From: CAYYGL01 sp964471235
Lineage (GTDB): Bacteria > Calditrichota > Calditrichia > RBG-13-44-9 > J075
Direction of reading: 5' to 3'
NCBI GenBank assembly: GCA_964471235.1
Contig: CAYYGL010000085.1
Coordinates: 1 to 20,693, forward strand
Length of the DNA: 20,693 nucleotides
Part shown: piece after piece, positions 6,930 to 14,973 of the stretch
Layout of the letters: each line of letters opens with the position of its first letter
How positions within the stretch are numbered: the first letter of the stretch is position 1
Translations under genes and position numbers: made by a program
The notes under the pieces: generated by a model
Told to the model about the DNA's origin: nothing
The model's database searches: none
The model's input: the letters and a program-made list of their open reading frames with translations, nothing else

Positions 6930-8258
6930 ATGTCACAAGTTCCGGATGTGAAAATCGCATCACCTGAAGGCAGGTTAGGAGTGCTCACCCCCGGGATGGG
7001 GGCGGTATCGACAACTTTTATGGCAGGTGTAATTGCCGTTAAAAATGGACTGGGGAAGCCTTTCGGTTCATTAACCCAGATGGGTACCATTCGCCTGGGC
7101 AAACGCACCGAAAATCGAACCCCGTTAATCAAAGATTTTATTCCATTGGCAGATTTGGAAAATATTCACTTTGGAGGCTGGGATATTTTTGAAGATAACG
7201 CCTACCAATCTGCTTTAAAAGCCGGGGTATTGGATAAAACCCTTTTAGACCAACTACGTCCCGAATTGGAAGCGATACAACCTTTTAAAGGGGTGTTTGA
7301 TAAAGATTATGTGAAAAAGCTGGACGGTGAATACGTTAAAAAAGCCTCTACCAAATGGGACTATGCCCGGATGGTAATGGATGATATCCTTCGTTTTAAG
7401 GAAGAGAACAAATTGGACCGGGTCGTAATGGTCTGGTGTGGCAGTACCGAGGTCTTTCTGGAGCCGCATGAAGTGCATCAGAATCTGGATCGGCTTGAAA
7501 AAGCCATGAAGGAAAACCATCCTGCCATTGCCCCCAGTATGATTTATGCTTATGCTGCTGTGAAAATGGGAATTCCGTTTGCCAACGGCGCCCCCAATTT
7601 AACCGTTGATATCCCTGCGTTTCATCAATTAGCGAAAGAAACCCAAACCCCGCTTGCCGGGAAAGATTTTAAAACCGGGCAGACGTTGATGAAAACGATT
7701 ATTGCTCCCGGCTTAAAAGCCCGGATGATTGGGCTTGCCGGTTGGTTTTCCACCAATATCCTGGGCAACCGGGATGGGGAAGTGCTGGATGACCCGGCAT
7801 CTTTTAAAACCAAGGAAGAAAGTAAACTCTCGGTGCTGGAGCAAATCCTGCAGCCCGATCTTTATCCGGAGTTGTATCAAAATCTTTACCACAAAGTGCG
7901 TATCAATTACTATCCTCCCCGGGGAGATAACAAAGAGGGTTGGGATAATATTGATATTTTCGGCTGGCTGGGTTATCCCATGCAAATTAAAATCGACTTC
8001 CTCTGTCGGGACAGTATTTTGGCAGCCCCTATCGTGTTAGACCTGACCTTATTTATGGATCTGGCAAAGCGAGCGAATTTCTCCGGAATTCAGGAGTGGC
8101 TCTCTTTCTATTTTAAAAGCCCGATGACCAAACCCGACCTCTACCCGGAGCATGACCTGTTCATCCAATTGATGAAATTGAAAAACACGCTACGGTTTAT
8201 GAAGGGAGAAGAGCAGATTACGCACCTGGGCGCGGATTACTACGAGTTTTATAAATAA
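6930..8258 (+). CDS. ino1: myo-Inositol-1-phosphate synthase
   Basis: This 442-residue NAD-dependent enzyme converts glucose 6-phosphate to 1D-myo-inositol 3-phosphate, the committed step of inositol synthesis. The N-terminal dinucleotide-binding part is GVLTPGMGAVSTTFMAGV (near residues 17-34). It is followed by FGGWDIFEDNAYQSALKAGV, VVMVWCGSTEV, FANGAPNLTVDIPAF, the catalytic-region AGKDFKTGQTLMKT (near 242-255), then STNILGNRDGEVLDDPASFKTKEESK, and DSILAAPIVLDL in the C-terminal part. These are hallmark segments of the Ino1 family, including active-site lysines. AGGAG lies six bases before the ATG. It follows the CDP-alcohol phosphotransferase by 156 bases on the same strand, so its product probably supplies the inositol head group for that enzyme. 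Confidence 0.95.
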   Translation: MSQVPDVKIASPEGRLGVLTPGMGAVSTTFMAGVIAVKNGLGKPFGSLTQMGTIRLGKRTENRTPLIKDFIPLADLENIHFGGWDIFEDNAYQSALKAGVLDKTLLDQLRPELEAIQPFKGVFDKDYVKKLDGEYVKKASTKWDYARMVMDDILRFKEENKLDRVVMVWCGSTEVFLEPHEVHQNLDRLEKAMKENHPAIAPSMIYAYAAVKMGIPFANGAPNLTVDIPAFHQLAKETQTPLAGKDFKTGQTLMKTIIAPGLKARMIGLAGWFSTNILGNRDGEVLDDPASFKTKEESKLSVLEQILQPDLYPELYQNLYHKVRINYYPPRGDNKEGWDNIDIFGWLGYPMQIKIDFLCRDSILAAPIVLDLTLFMDLAKRANFSGIQEWLSFYFKSPMTKPDLYPEHDLFIQLMKLKNTLRFMKGEEQITHLGADYYEFYK

Positions 8259-8501
8259 CCCGTTGGGGATGCCCGCTTCAGGGGATGCCGATCGGGGGCA
8301 ACTTAGAAAACTCCCAACAATTTTTCCGCCGGGATGGGATGAAGGGCTTCGCCCCTCATCCGTCAGATTGTGTTCTTGTGAAACGTGATAACTTTTCCGG
8401 CGCGCCAGGGTGGATTGTTCACTTGTTTTGGTGTCACCGATTTTGCGATGAGAATCTGTTCTTTCTGGAAAAAAGACTTGCTGAAATGATAGGTGTAACC
8501 A
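8259..8501 (+). other. Intergenic region with a hairpin and a short direct repeat
   Basis: No gene is supported here. A 9-base direct repeat GGGGATGCC occurs at 8265-8273 and 8281-8289. A hairpin spans 8338-8360, GATGAAGGGC-TTC-GCCCCTCATC, with one A/C mismatch in a 10-pair stem. It is not followed by a T-run. The hairpin could mark the end of the ino1 transcript or be a dispersed palindromic repeat. The last bases carry the AGGTG ribosome site of the transporter gene. Confidence 0.4.
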
Positions 8502-9848
8502 TTGTCCGCTTCGCAAAAATCTCCATTAAAAGATGTTTTGAAAACATCTTTACCGGCAGCCATTGACCTTTCCTCTCAAACTGTCGCCTGGTTAATTGAG
8601 GCAATTTTTATCGGGCATTTAAACGCCGCAGCACTGGCGGGGGTGGGGTTCGCCCTTCAGGTGATCATCCTTACCTTTACCGTGGTGCTGACCTTTGTTG
8701 TGGGTGCCTCCATCATCATCGTGCGCTACCTGGGAGCCAATGATTCCTGGAATGCCAATCACGTCCTGGCGCAAGCCCTGATTTTGGGTACCATCCTTTC
8801 TTTCCTGATCGCCGTGCTCTGGTATTTTGGTGGTGCCCAGATTTTTGTCATCATCAAAGAAAAACAACCGCTGGCAAAGGGATACAGCATCCAATATATC
8901 AAAACCATCTCATATTTTGGTCCCTTGATAATTGTTAATTTTATTGCGCTGGGCATCATGCGCATGGCTGGCGATACCATGATCACCATGAAGGTGAGCT
9001 TGTTTGCCAATACAGTACATCTTAGCCTGGACCCGTTATTGATTTTCGGGTTGGCTGGCTTTCCCCGTTTAGAAGCCCAGGGGGCAGCCATTGCGGTGGG
9101 AATAGCTCACTCGCTGGCTTTTTTCCTGACCTTGTATTATCTGCGCAGCCGCAAATCCGTTTTATTCCTATCTTTTCGAGAATATACCAACCCTAATTTT
9201 AAAACTTTTAAACGCCTTTTTAAGCTGGGCGTACCCACCACGGTAGAACAACTGGTTTGGGCATCCGGCCAATTGATTTTAAGTTTTTATGCTGCCCGAA
9301 TGGGTATCATTGTATTGGCAACACACCAGGTGTTCGTCAGAATTCAATCGGTGTTAACGATGGGCTTTCAGGGATTTGGGCTGGCTTCCATGACCCTGGT
9401 TGGGAAAAACATTGGAGCAGACGAGGAACACCAGGCAATGCGAGCCGGAAAAGTTGCCGGCAGGGTGGCACTGCTTTCCGGGGTAATCATTGCCATCCTG
9501 TTAATGATCTTCCACCGCTACTGGATGCAAATTTTTACTGACAATGCCGAGGTGGTTCGTCTGGGCGCTACTGTGGTATTTATCCTGGCACTGGTTCAAA
9601 TTCCCAAAGCCGTCAATATTGTCTTTACCGGGAATTTACGGGGCAGCGCCGATTTAACCTGGTTAATGTTTCTGGCAATGTTCAGTGTTTTCGTGTTTGA
9701 ATTTATTGGCGCGTATGTGTTGTCGTTTGTCTTTAATTTATCTTTGATGGGGTTGTGGATTACCCAGGGCGTGGATGAGAGTTTTCGCTTAACCGTAAAT
9801 TCCTGGCGCTTTCGCCAGAAGAAGTGGCGAGGGAAAAAACTTTTTTAG
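8502..9848 (+). CDS. MATE family multidrug/metabolite efflux transporter
   Basis: A 448-residue polytopic inner-membrane protein with about twelve hydrophobic segments, the normal size for MATE exporters, which expel cationic drugs or metabolites in exchange for Na+ or H+. Family-typical features are the two-fold internal repeat, the early segment AIFIGHLNAAALAGVGFA, later GPLIIVNFIALGIMRMAGDT, and in the second half KLGVPTTVEQLVWASGQ and FGLASMTLVGKNIGA. Start: TTG at 8502, with AGGTG six bases upstream. The only nearby ATG (8486) is in another frame. A rare TTG start may keep translation low. Substrate cannot be read from the sequence. The thymidylate kinase gene follows after 40 bases. Confidence 0.9.
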   Translation: MSASQKSPLKDVLKTSLPAAIDLSSQTVAWLIEAIFIGHLNAAALAGVGFALQVIILTFTVVLTFVVGASIIIVRYLGANDSWNANHVLAQALILGTILSFLIAVLWYFGGAQIFVIIKEKQPLAKGYSIQYIKTISYFGPLIIVNFIALGIMRMAGDTMITMKVSLFANTVHLSLDPLLIFGLAGFPRLEAQGAAIAVGIAHSLAFFLTLYYLRSRKSVLFLSFREYTNPNFKTFKRLFKLGVPTTVEQLVWASGQLILSFYAARMGIIVLATHQVFVRIQSVLTMGFQGFGLASMTLVGKNIGADEEHQAMRAGKVAGRVALLSGVIIAILLMIFHRYWMQIFTDNAEVVRLGATVVFILALVQIPKAVNIVFTGNLRGSADLTWLMFLAMFSVFVFEFIGAYVLSFVFNLSLMGLWITQGVDESFRLTVNSWRFRQKKWRGKKLF

Positions 9849-9888
9849 TTCCCCGGATGTTGACCGGATGTATAGATAACGTTATGGA

Positions 9889-10548
9889 ATGAACCTGATG
9901 AAACGATATAAAACATTCATCTCTTTCGAAGGGATTGATTTTTCCGGAAAAACCACTCAAATTTCCCGTTTGCTCGCATCTCTGAAGAAAATAAATTTTG
10001 AAGTACACGTATTCCGGGAGCCGGGTGGTACCGAAATATCGGAGAGAATTCGGGAGTTGCTGTTAGACCCGGCCTTACATATTATGCATGCCCGCACCGA
10101 GATACTGCTTTATTCCGCTGCCCGGGCACAATTGGTGCATGAGAAACTCCTCCCTTTTCTGAACGAAGGGAAATATGTGATTGCCGACCGGTTTTACGAT
10201 TCCACCACAACTTACCAGGGCTATGGACGAAATCTCGATATCCGGTTCGTCAATCAATTGAATCGGTTCGCCACTTCCGGCTTAACCCCGTATAAGACGT
10301 TTCTGATAGATATTTCTCCGGAAGAAGCGTATCGTCGGCATCAAAAAGCCCGGCGGCGCAGGGACCGGCTGGAAAGCGAAAAAATTTCTTTTTATCATGC
10401 CATCCGGGAAGGGTTCCAAAAATTGTGCAGCGAATTCCCAAACCGTTTCATCATCATCAACGGGGAAAAATCGGAAGAGGACGTTGCCGATGAAATTTGG
10501 GAACACCTTCGAATAATTTGGCATTTGAATGACAAGAATGTAACTTAA
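9889..10548 (+). CDS. tmk: Thymidylate kinase
   Basis: This cytoplasmic enzyme phosphorylates dTMP to dTDP with ATP in the pathway to dTTP. The 219-residue length is typical. The P-loop is FEGIDFSGKTTQ (G15 to T22, K21). It is followed by FREPGGTEISERIRELLLD, the base-contacting region YSAARAQL, the DRFYDSTTTYQGYGR segment (D100, R101), and a basic lid RRRRDRLESE near residues 162-171. The P-loop has F18 where many members have G, which does not touch the invariant lysine. Two in-frame ATGs at 9889 and 9898 are possible starts, both with weak ribosome sites. Confidence 0.95.
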   Translation: MNLMKRYKTFISFEGIDFSGKTTQISRLLASLKKINFEVHVFREPGGTEISERIRELLLDPALHIMHARTEILLYSAARAQLVHEKLLPFLNEGKYVIADRFYDSTTTYQGYGRNLDIRFVNQLNRFATSGLTPYKTFLIDISPEEAYRRHQKARRRRDRLESEKISFYHAIREGFQKLCSEFPNRFIIINGEKSEEDVADEIWEHLRIIWHLNDKNVT

Positions 10549-10660
10549 GCTACGGGAAATTTAAACCGACTCTATATTTTAGAAAGCACACGGTCTGAAT
10601 TGGTTAAAGGAACCCCTTATCACCGGTCCGGGTTCAAAAAGTAATTTTTGGAGGTTTTTT

Positions 10661-12346
10661 ATGTTTAAGCGTCGTAAATATTTTGCCCTGTTGCTGACCC
10701 TCATCCTCTTTTTTAGCGCCGGGTGGCTATTAAACGTCTCTTTTGCCAGTAATGATGATATCTATTTGAAAATAGACCGGGGGCTGTTTTATCTGAAAGA
10801 GGTGTTCCAGGCAGTCTCTCGCAATTATGTGGATGAAGTGGACCCCCAGCGACTCAGCAAAGCCGCCATCGATGGGATGTTAAAAGAGTTTGACCCGTAC
10901 ACCGTGTTTTTTGAAGACCCGGGGTCCCAGCAGATGCGGATGATCACCCGCGGAAAATACGGTGGGGTGGGGATGGAAATCAGTATCCGCGATAATCAGG
11001 TCACGGTGATTACTCCCATGGAAGATTCACCGGCAAAACGAGCCGGGATTCATGCCGGAGATGTGATTGTCAAAATAGATGGCAAATCGGTAAAAGATCT
11101 TTCCCTGGAAAAAGTCTCGCAAAAATTACGCGGGAAGGTGGGAACCAGGGTAGAAGTGGAAATTAAGCGGCCGGGCATCAAAGAACCGTTTACCATCCAG
11201 TTGACCCGGGAAGAGATTGTATTAAAGGATGTCACTTATGCCGATTTCCTTGAACCCGGAACAGCGTATTTTCGGCTATCGGCTTTTTCCGATAAAGCCG
11301 GTAAAGAGTTGAAAGAAGCGATTCGCAAGCTGCAATCCCAGGCACCTATTGAACGGGTGATTCTGGATTTGCGGGGCAATCCGGGCGGTCTGCTGACTTC
11401 AGCCGTTGAGGTTGCTAACATTTTTCTCCCCCCCGGTGAATTGGTGGTCTCCACCCGGGGTGTTCATGAAAATGAAAATAAATTTTATACCAAAGAGATT
11501 CCGTTACTGCCCACCCAGCCGTTAGTCGTGTTAGTCAATCAATCCAGTGCCAGTGCTTCCGAGATTGTCTCCGGAGCCATCCAGGATTTAGACCGCGGCG
11601 TGCTGGTCGGTGCCGAAACCTTTGGCAAAGGGCTGGTGCAAAAAGTCTTTCCAATTGATAAAGTCTCCCAGGCGTATCTGAAAATTACTACCGCCAAGTA
11701 TTATATCCCTTCCGGGCGTTCCATTCAAAAAGAAGACTATAAAAAAGATTCCGATATCTTTACCAACTTTCAGGACAGTTCCGAATATAACCCCAGAATT
11801 GATTATTACACCAAAAATGGTCGAATTGTACATGGCGGTGGAGGTGTAAAACCGGATGTGGAAGCGCCCGGTAAAAAATACGATTCATTCCTCTACAGTT
11901 TGACCTCCCGGGGATATTTGTTTTCCTTTGCAGTTGATTATTTAACCCGTCATCCGGAGGTAAAATCGCAACCTAAAATTGCTGTCACTGACGAGATTAT
12001 CCGGGAATTTCAGGATTTTGTGAAGAGTAAAAATTTCACCTTCGAATTGGAAGGAGAAAAGGAGCTAAGTTCCTTTCTGGAAACAGCGCAAAAAAAGAAT
12101 TATGACCCTGATATTCAGGACCTGGTTATGGTGGCTTTACAAAAGCTGCGCAATGAAAAGATGAAAAAATTTCAGACAGACCGGGAAATCGTAGCGCAGT
12201 TTCTGGAAGCGGAACTGGCGGAACAATTGCACGGCTCCGCTGCCAGAATAAAGGTGATGTTGTCGTACGATAACCAGGTAAAAAAAGCAGTCTCCGTGCT
12301 GCATGATATGGAGCAATATCAGGAAATTTTAGCCGTTCATAAATAA
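10661..12346 (+). CDS. ctpA: C-terminal processing serine protease (S41, CtpA-type)
   Basis: A 561-residue periplasmic protease held by an N-terminal signal or anchor (hydrophobic residues 9-30). Domain order: helical N region (YVDEVDPQRLSKAAIDGML), PDZ domain about 100-180 (GGVGMEISIRDNQ to KIDGKSV), then the S41 peptidase core about 190-370. The catalytic serine is S298 in NQSSASASEI, the lysine is K323 and the supporting glutamine is Q327 in FGKGLVQ, with the expected 25-residue Ser-Lys spacing. Such proteases trim or degrade envelope proteins from their C termini. The roughly 180 residues after the core are charged and helical, longer than in small CtpA proteins. GGAGG sits six bases before the ATG. 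A strong terminator follows the stop. Confidence 0.93.
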   Translation: MFKRRKYFALLLTLILFFSAGWLLNVSFASNDDIYLKIDRGLFYLKEVFQAVSRNYVDEVDPQRLSKAAIDGMLKEFDPYTVFFEDPGSQQMRMITRGKYGGVGMEISIRDNQVTVITPMEDSPAKRAGIHAGDVIVKIDGKSVKDLSLEKVSQKLRGKVGTRVEVEIKRPGIKEPFTIQLTREEIVLKDVTYADFLEPGTAYFRLSAFSDKAGKELKEAIRKLQSQAPIERVILDLRGNPGGLLTSAVEVANIFLPPGELVVSTRGVHENENKFYTKEIPLLPTQPLVVLVNQSSASASEIVSGAIQDLDRGVLVGAETFGKGLVQKVFPIDKVSQAYLKITTAKYYIPSGRSIQKEDYKKDSDIFTNFQDSSEYNPRIDYYTKNGRIVHGGGGVKPDVEAPGKKYDSFLYSLTSRGYLFSFAVDYLTRHPEVKSQPKIAVTDEIIREFQDFVKSKNFTFELEGEKELSSFLETAQKKNYDPDIQDLVMVALQKLRNEKMKKFQTDREIVAQFLEAELAEQLHGSAARIKVMLSYDNQVKKAVSVLHDMEQYQEILAVHK

Positions 12347-12367
12347 ACCGTTTTGGTTGCTGACCAC

Positions 12368-12411
12368 ATACCCGATAGCCTTTCTTGCCTCAAGGGCTAT
12401 CGGGTATTTTT
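12368..12411 (+). terminator. Rho-independent terminator after the S41 protease gene
   Basis: A perfect 13-base-pair stem is formed by ATACCCGATAGCC (12368-12380) and GGCTATCGGGTAT (12395-12407), with a 14-base loop. The stem leads into a run of T (12407-12411). It lies 21 bases after the protease stop codon and separates that transcript from the dehydrogenase operon. Confidence 0.9.
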
Positions 12412-12456
12412 GTTGAGAAACGACTGAAAAGAGCGGGCACCTCTTTCCTTCTCGTG

Positions 12457-12485
12457 TTGATTTCCCGGTGGAAAATACGTATTAT
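12457..12485 (+). promoter_or_regulatory. Sigma-70-type promoter for the dehydrogenase / DJ-1 / LOG operon
   Basis: TTGATT (12457-12462, four of six to TTGACA) is followed after exactly 17 bases by TATTAT (12480-12485, five of six to TATAAT). The start of transcription would fall near 12492, giving a leader of about 60 bases before the GTG start at 12554. It lies just downstream of the preceding terminator, as expected for a new transcription unit. Confidence 0.6.
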
Positions 12486-12553
12486 TATTTTTTGCGGATA
12501 GCCGTTCCGTAATGGGGAAAGATAGATCTCAGTAACCAACAATAAGTGGCATC

Positions 12554-13522
12554 GTGAAGATATTCATCACCCGACATATACCGCCAATCGGGATTGACTT
12601 GTTGCGCAATCATTTTGAAGTGGAAATCTATTCGGATAGCGTGCCGCTCACGGAAGCCGTTCTAAGCAGCCGCATCGGGGATGCCGACGGACTACTGTGC
12701 CTGGTGACAGACCCGGTAACCGAGAGGGTCATGGAACAGGCACCCCGCCTGAAAATCATCTCCAATCATGGAGTGGGGTATGATAATATTGATATTGCTG
12801 CTGCTACCCGGAGAAAAATTGCCGTGACCAACACCCCGGGAGTTTTAACGGAAGCTACCGCGGATTTTACCTGGGCATTGCTGTTGGCGGTAGCGCGCCA
12901 GGTGGTTGCCGGAGACCGGGTGGTGCGCAGCGGGCAGTTTCATGGTTGGGACCCGTTGTTTATGCGCGGGGCGGATATTGTGGGGAAAACACTGGGAATT
13001 ATCGGCGCCGGGCGAATTGGAACTGCGGTAGCGGAGCGCGCAGTCGGTTGGAAGATGTCGGTTTTGTACCTGAACCGGGGGCGGAATGAGTACCTGGAGC
13101 AGAAATTGAATGCCCGACGAGTTCTCCTTCCGGAATTGCTAAGCCATTCCGATTTTATCAGTATTCATCTTCCGCTTACGCCGGAAACCAGACATTTTAT
13201 CGGAGCGAACGAACTCGCCCAAATGAAACCGACTGCCTATCTCATTAATACCGCCCGGGGGGCCATCATCGATGAACAGGCATTGCTAAAAGCCTTGCAG
13301 GATAACCAAATTGCCGGGGCGGCTTTGGATGTGTTTGAGCATGAACCGGCGCTCACTCCCGGTCTGGCAGAATTACCCAACGTGGTATTGGCGCCACACC
13401 TGGGTAGTGCTACTTTTGAAACGCGGGATAAAATGGCGGAAATTGCCGCCACGAATATCATTCGTTATTTTCAGGGAAAAAAACCAATATCAATCGTTAA
13501 TCCGGAAGTTCTGGAGCCGTAG
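12554..13522 (+). CDS. D-isomer-specific 2-hydroxyacid dehydrogenase (glyoxylate/hydroxypyruvate reductase-like)
   Basis: A 322-residue cytoplasmic NAD(P)-dependent dehydrogenase. The cofactor loop is GIIGAGRIG near residues 148-156. Catalytic residues are R235 (TARG), E264 (DVFEHEP) and H282 (APHLGSAT). The spacing of 29 and 18 residues matches glycerate/hydroxypyruvate reductases. After the second strand of the Rossmann fold the sequence reads YLNRGR, with no acidic residue and an arginine, which favours NADPH over NADH by analogy. The likely reaction is reduction of glyoxylate or hydroxypyruvate, or of a related 2-oxoacid. The start is GTG at 12554 with only a weak purine stretch before it. 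The DJ-1-like gene follows after 30 bases, so the two are probably co-transcribed. Confidence 0.92.
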   Translation: MKIFITRHIPPIGIDLLRNHFEVEIYSDSVPLTEAVLSSRIGDADGLLCLVTDPVTERVMEQAPRLKIISNHGVGYDNIDIAAATRRKIAVTNTPGVLTEATADFTWALLLAVARQVVAGDRVVRSGQFHGWDPLFMRGADIVGKTLGIIGAGRIGTAVAERAVGWKMSVLYLNRGRNEYLEQKLNARRVLLPELLSHSDFISIHLPLTPETRHFIGANELAQMKPTAYLINTARGAIIDEQALLKALQDNQIAGAALDVFEHEPALTPGLAELPNVVLAPHLGSATFETRDKMAEIAATNIIRYFQGKKPISIVNPEVLEP

Positions 13523-13552
13523 ACATTTCAATTATGTGAAAAGGAGGCAGAA

Positions 13553-14086
13553 ATGGGACAGTTGGACAACAAACAAATTGCTATCATTGTCGGTCAAAAA
13601 AATTTCAACATGGAAGAATTTCAATACCTGTATGAAACACTGGAGAAGGAAGGGGCGGATATCAGTGTTGCCAGCAACACCCTGGAAAAAGCGTTGGGGA
13701 GATTGGGCGGGTACGTTGCCCCGGATTGCAAAATTAATGACCTGGCACCGGAGGAATTTGATGCTCTGGTATTGGTGGGTGGTTATGGAGCACGGGTCTA
13801 TTTATGGGATGATGTGGATACCCATGAGGTATTGCGAAAATTTGCCCGGGCAGGCAAGTTGATCGCCGCAATTACCAACGCCCCGGTGTCTTTAGCGAAT
13901 GCCGGAGTGCTGGAAGGGCGAAAGGCGACGGTCTATCCGGATTACGACTCTACCCTGATTTTTGATGAAAAAGGCGTTCATCATGTTCACGATCATGTTG
14001 CGGTGGACGACAATATCATTACTGCGGAACATTCGCGCTTTATCAAAGAATTTACCAGCGCGATTATCGATAATGTAAAGGATTAG
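13553..14086 (+). CDS. DJ-1/PfpI superfamily protein lacking the nucleophilic cysteine
   Basis: A 177-residue protein of the glutamine-amidotransferase-like DJ-1/PfpI fold, a family containing deglycases, glyoxalases, chaperones and proteases. Typical elements are IAIIVGQKNFNMEEFQYLYETL with the acidic residue at E21/E22, FDALVLVGGYGARVYLWDD, and the elbow AAITNAPVSLANAGVLEGRKATVYP. In active members that elbow reads A-I-C-x-x-P; here the cysteine position is T108 and N109 follows. The usual late TSxGP loop is also replaced by ITAEHSR. A histidine group (H143, H144, H146, H148) is present near the C terminus. Classical thiol chemistry therefore looks impossible, and a binding or altered catalytic role is inferred. 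AGGAGG six bases before the ATG makes this one of the best ribosome sites in the window. The LOG gene starts two bases after its stop. Confidence 0.85.
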   Translation: MGQLDNKQIAIIVGQKNFNMEEFQYLYETLEKEGADISVASNTLEKALGRLGGYVAPDCKINDLAPEEFDALVLVGGYGARVYLWDDVDTHEVLRKFARAGKLIAAITNAPVSLANAGVLEGRKATVYPDYDSTLIFDEKGVHHVHDHVAVDDNIITAEHSRFIKEFTSAIIDNVKD

Positions 14087-14088
14087 AC

Positions 14089-14910
14089 ATGGCGAAAAAG
14101 CCGGAAAAAGCTTACAAAAATATGGATTTCTTAAATAGCCGGGAAGCCAGAATCATCCGAATACTGGCAGAATATCTGGAACCATTAACCCGGTTTCAAA
14201 AATTACATGTGGAGGATACCATAGTTTTTTTTGGCTCCTCACGGTTGTTGGATCGGGAGACAGCCAGGAAAGAATTGGATGAATTGGTTGCTCGCTATGA
14301 GCAATCGAGCACCGAAGAGAATCGGCGATTACTCAAAAAGGCGGAAAAGCGATACGAATTGTCGCAATATTATGAAGATGCCCGTACCCTTTCCCGAATG
14401 TTAACAGAGTGGTCTCTCAATCTCCATAACACCCAGCGCCGTTTTTTGATCACCTCCGGCGGCGGACCCGGCATTATGGAAGCTGCCAACCGCGGCGCTT
14501 TTGAAGTCCCTGGCGGTCGTTCTATCGGTTTGAATATTTCCATCCCTTCCGAACAGGATTGTAATCCCTACATCACAGACGAACTGAATTTCGAATTTCA
14601 TTATTTCTTTACCCGGAAATTCTGGTTTATTTACCTCGCCAAGGCGCTGGTGGTGTTTCCGGGTGGGTTCGGTACCATGGATGAACTATGGGAAGTGTTA
14701 ACCCTGCTGCAAACCAAAAAAATCGAAAAGAAAATGCCGGTGGTTCTCTATAGTGAAGACTACTGGAAACGGTTTATCAATTTTGAGATGTTGGTGGACG
14801 AAATGATGATTGAACCGGAAGATTTGAACCTGATTCATTTTTCCAATACCCCGGAAGAGGCGTTTGCCTATCTCAAAACCAAACTGACCGAGTATTGTTT
14901 GACAGAATAG
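14089..14910 (+). CDS. LOG family nucleotide 5'-monophosphate phosphoribohydrolase
   Basis: A 273-residue protein of the LOG (once 'lysine decarboxylase-like') Rossmann family. Known members release a nucleobase from nucleoside 5'-monophosphates, for example cytokinin ribotides or AMP. The two signature segments are GGGPGIMEAANRGA (from G124, with E131) and PGGFGTMDELWEVL (P191 to E199). The core is preceded by about 100 residues that include a charged helical stretch (RKELDELVARYEQSSTEEN), an extension seen in longer bacterial LOG proteins. The ATG is two bases after the stop of the DJ-1-like gene, with AAGGA upstream, so the pair is translationally close. The base specificity cannot be inferred. 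Confidence 0.9.
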   Translation: MAKKPEKAYKNMDFLNSREARIIRILAEYLEPLTRFQKLHVEDTIVFFGSSRLLDRETARKELDELVARYEQSSTEENRRLLKKAEKRYELSQYYEDARTLSRMLTEWSLNLHNTQRRFLITSGGGPGIMEAANRGAFEVPGGRSIGLNISIPSEQDCNPYITDELNFEFHYFFTRKFWFIYLAKALVVFPGGFGTMDELWEVLTLLQTKKIEKKMPVVLYSEDYWKRFINFEMLVDEMMIEPEDLNLIHFSNTPEEAFAYLKTKLTEYCLTE

Positions 14911-14973
14911 AAAAACACGTAAATCCCAATAATAACCTTACACGTAACCTGCCGCTGAGCAATGATCGGATAA

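Noticed and set aside
8190..8566. Small open frames on both strands in the ino1-MATE spacer
   Set aside because: They overlap each other and the flanking genes, lack ribosome sites and show no family features; the hairpin explains part of the region better.
9931..9954. Non-standard P-loop (F in place of G) in thymidylate kinase as a sign of lost function
   Set aside because: The invariant G15, G20, K21 and T22 are intact and the DRF and lid motifs are normal, so this is ordinary family variation.
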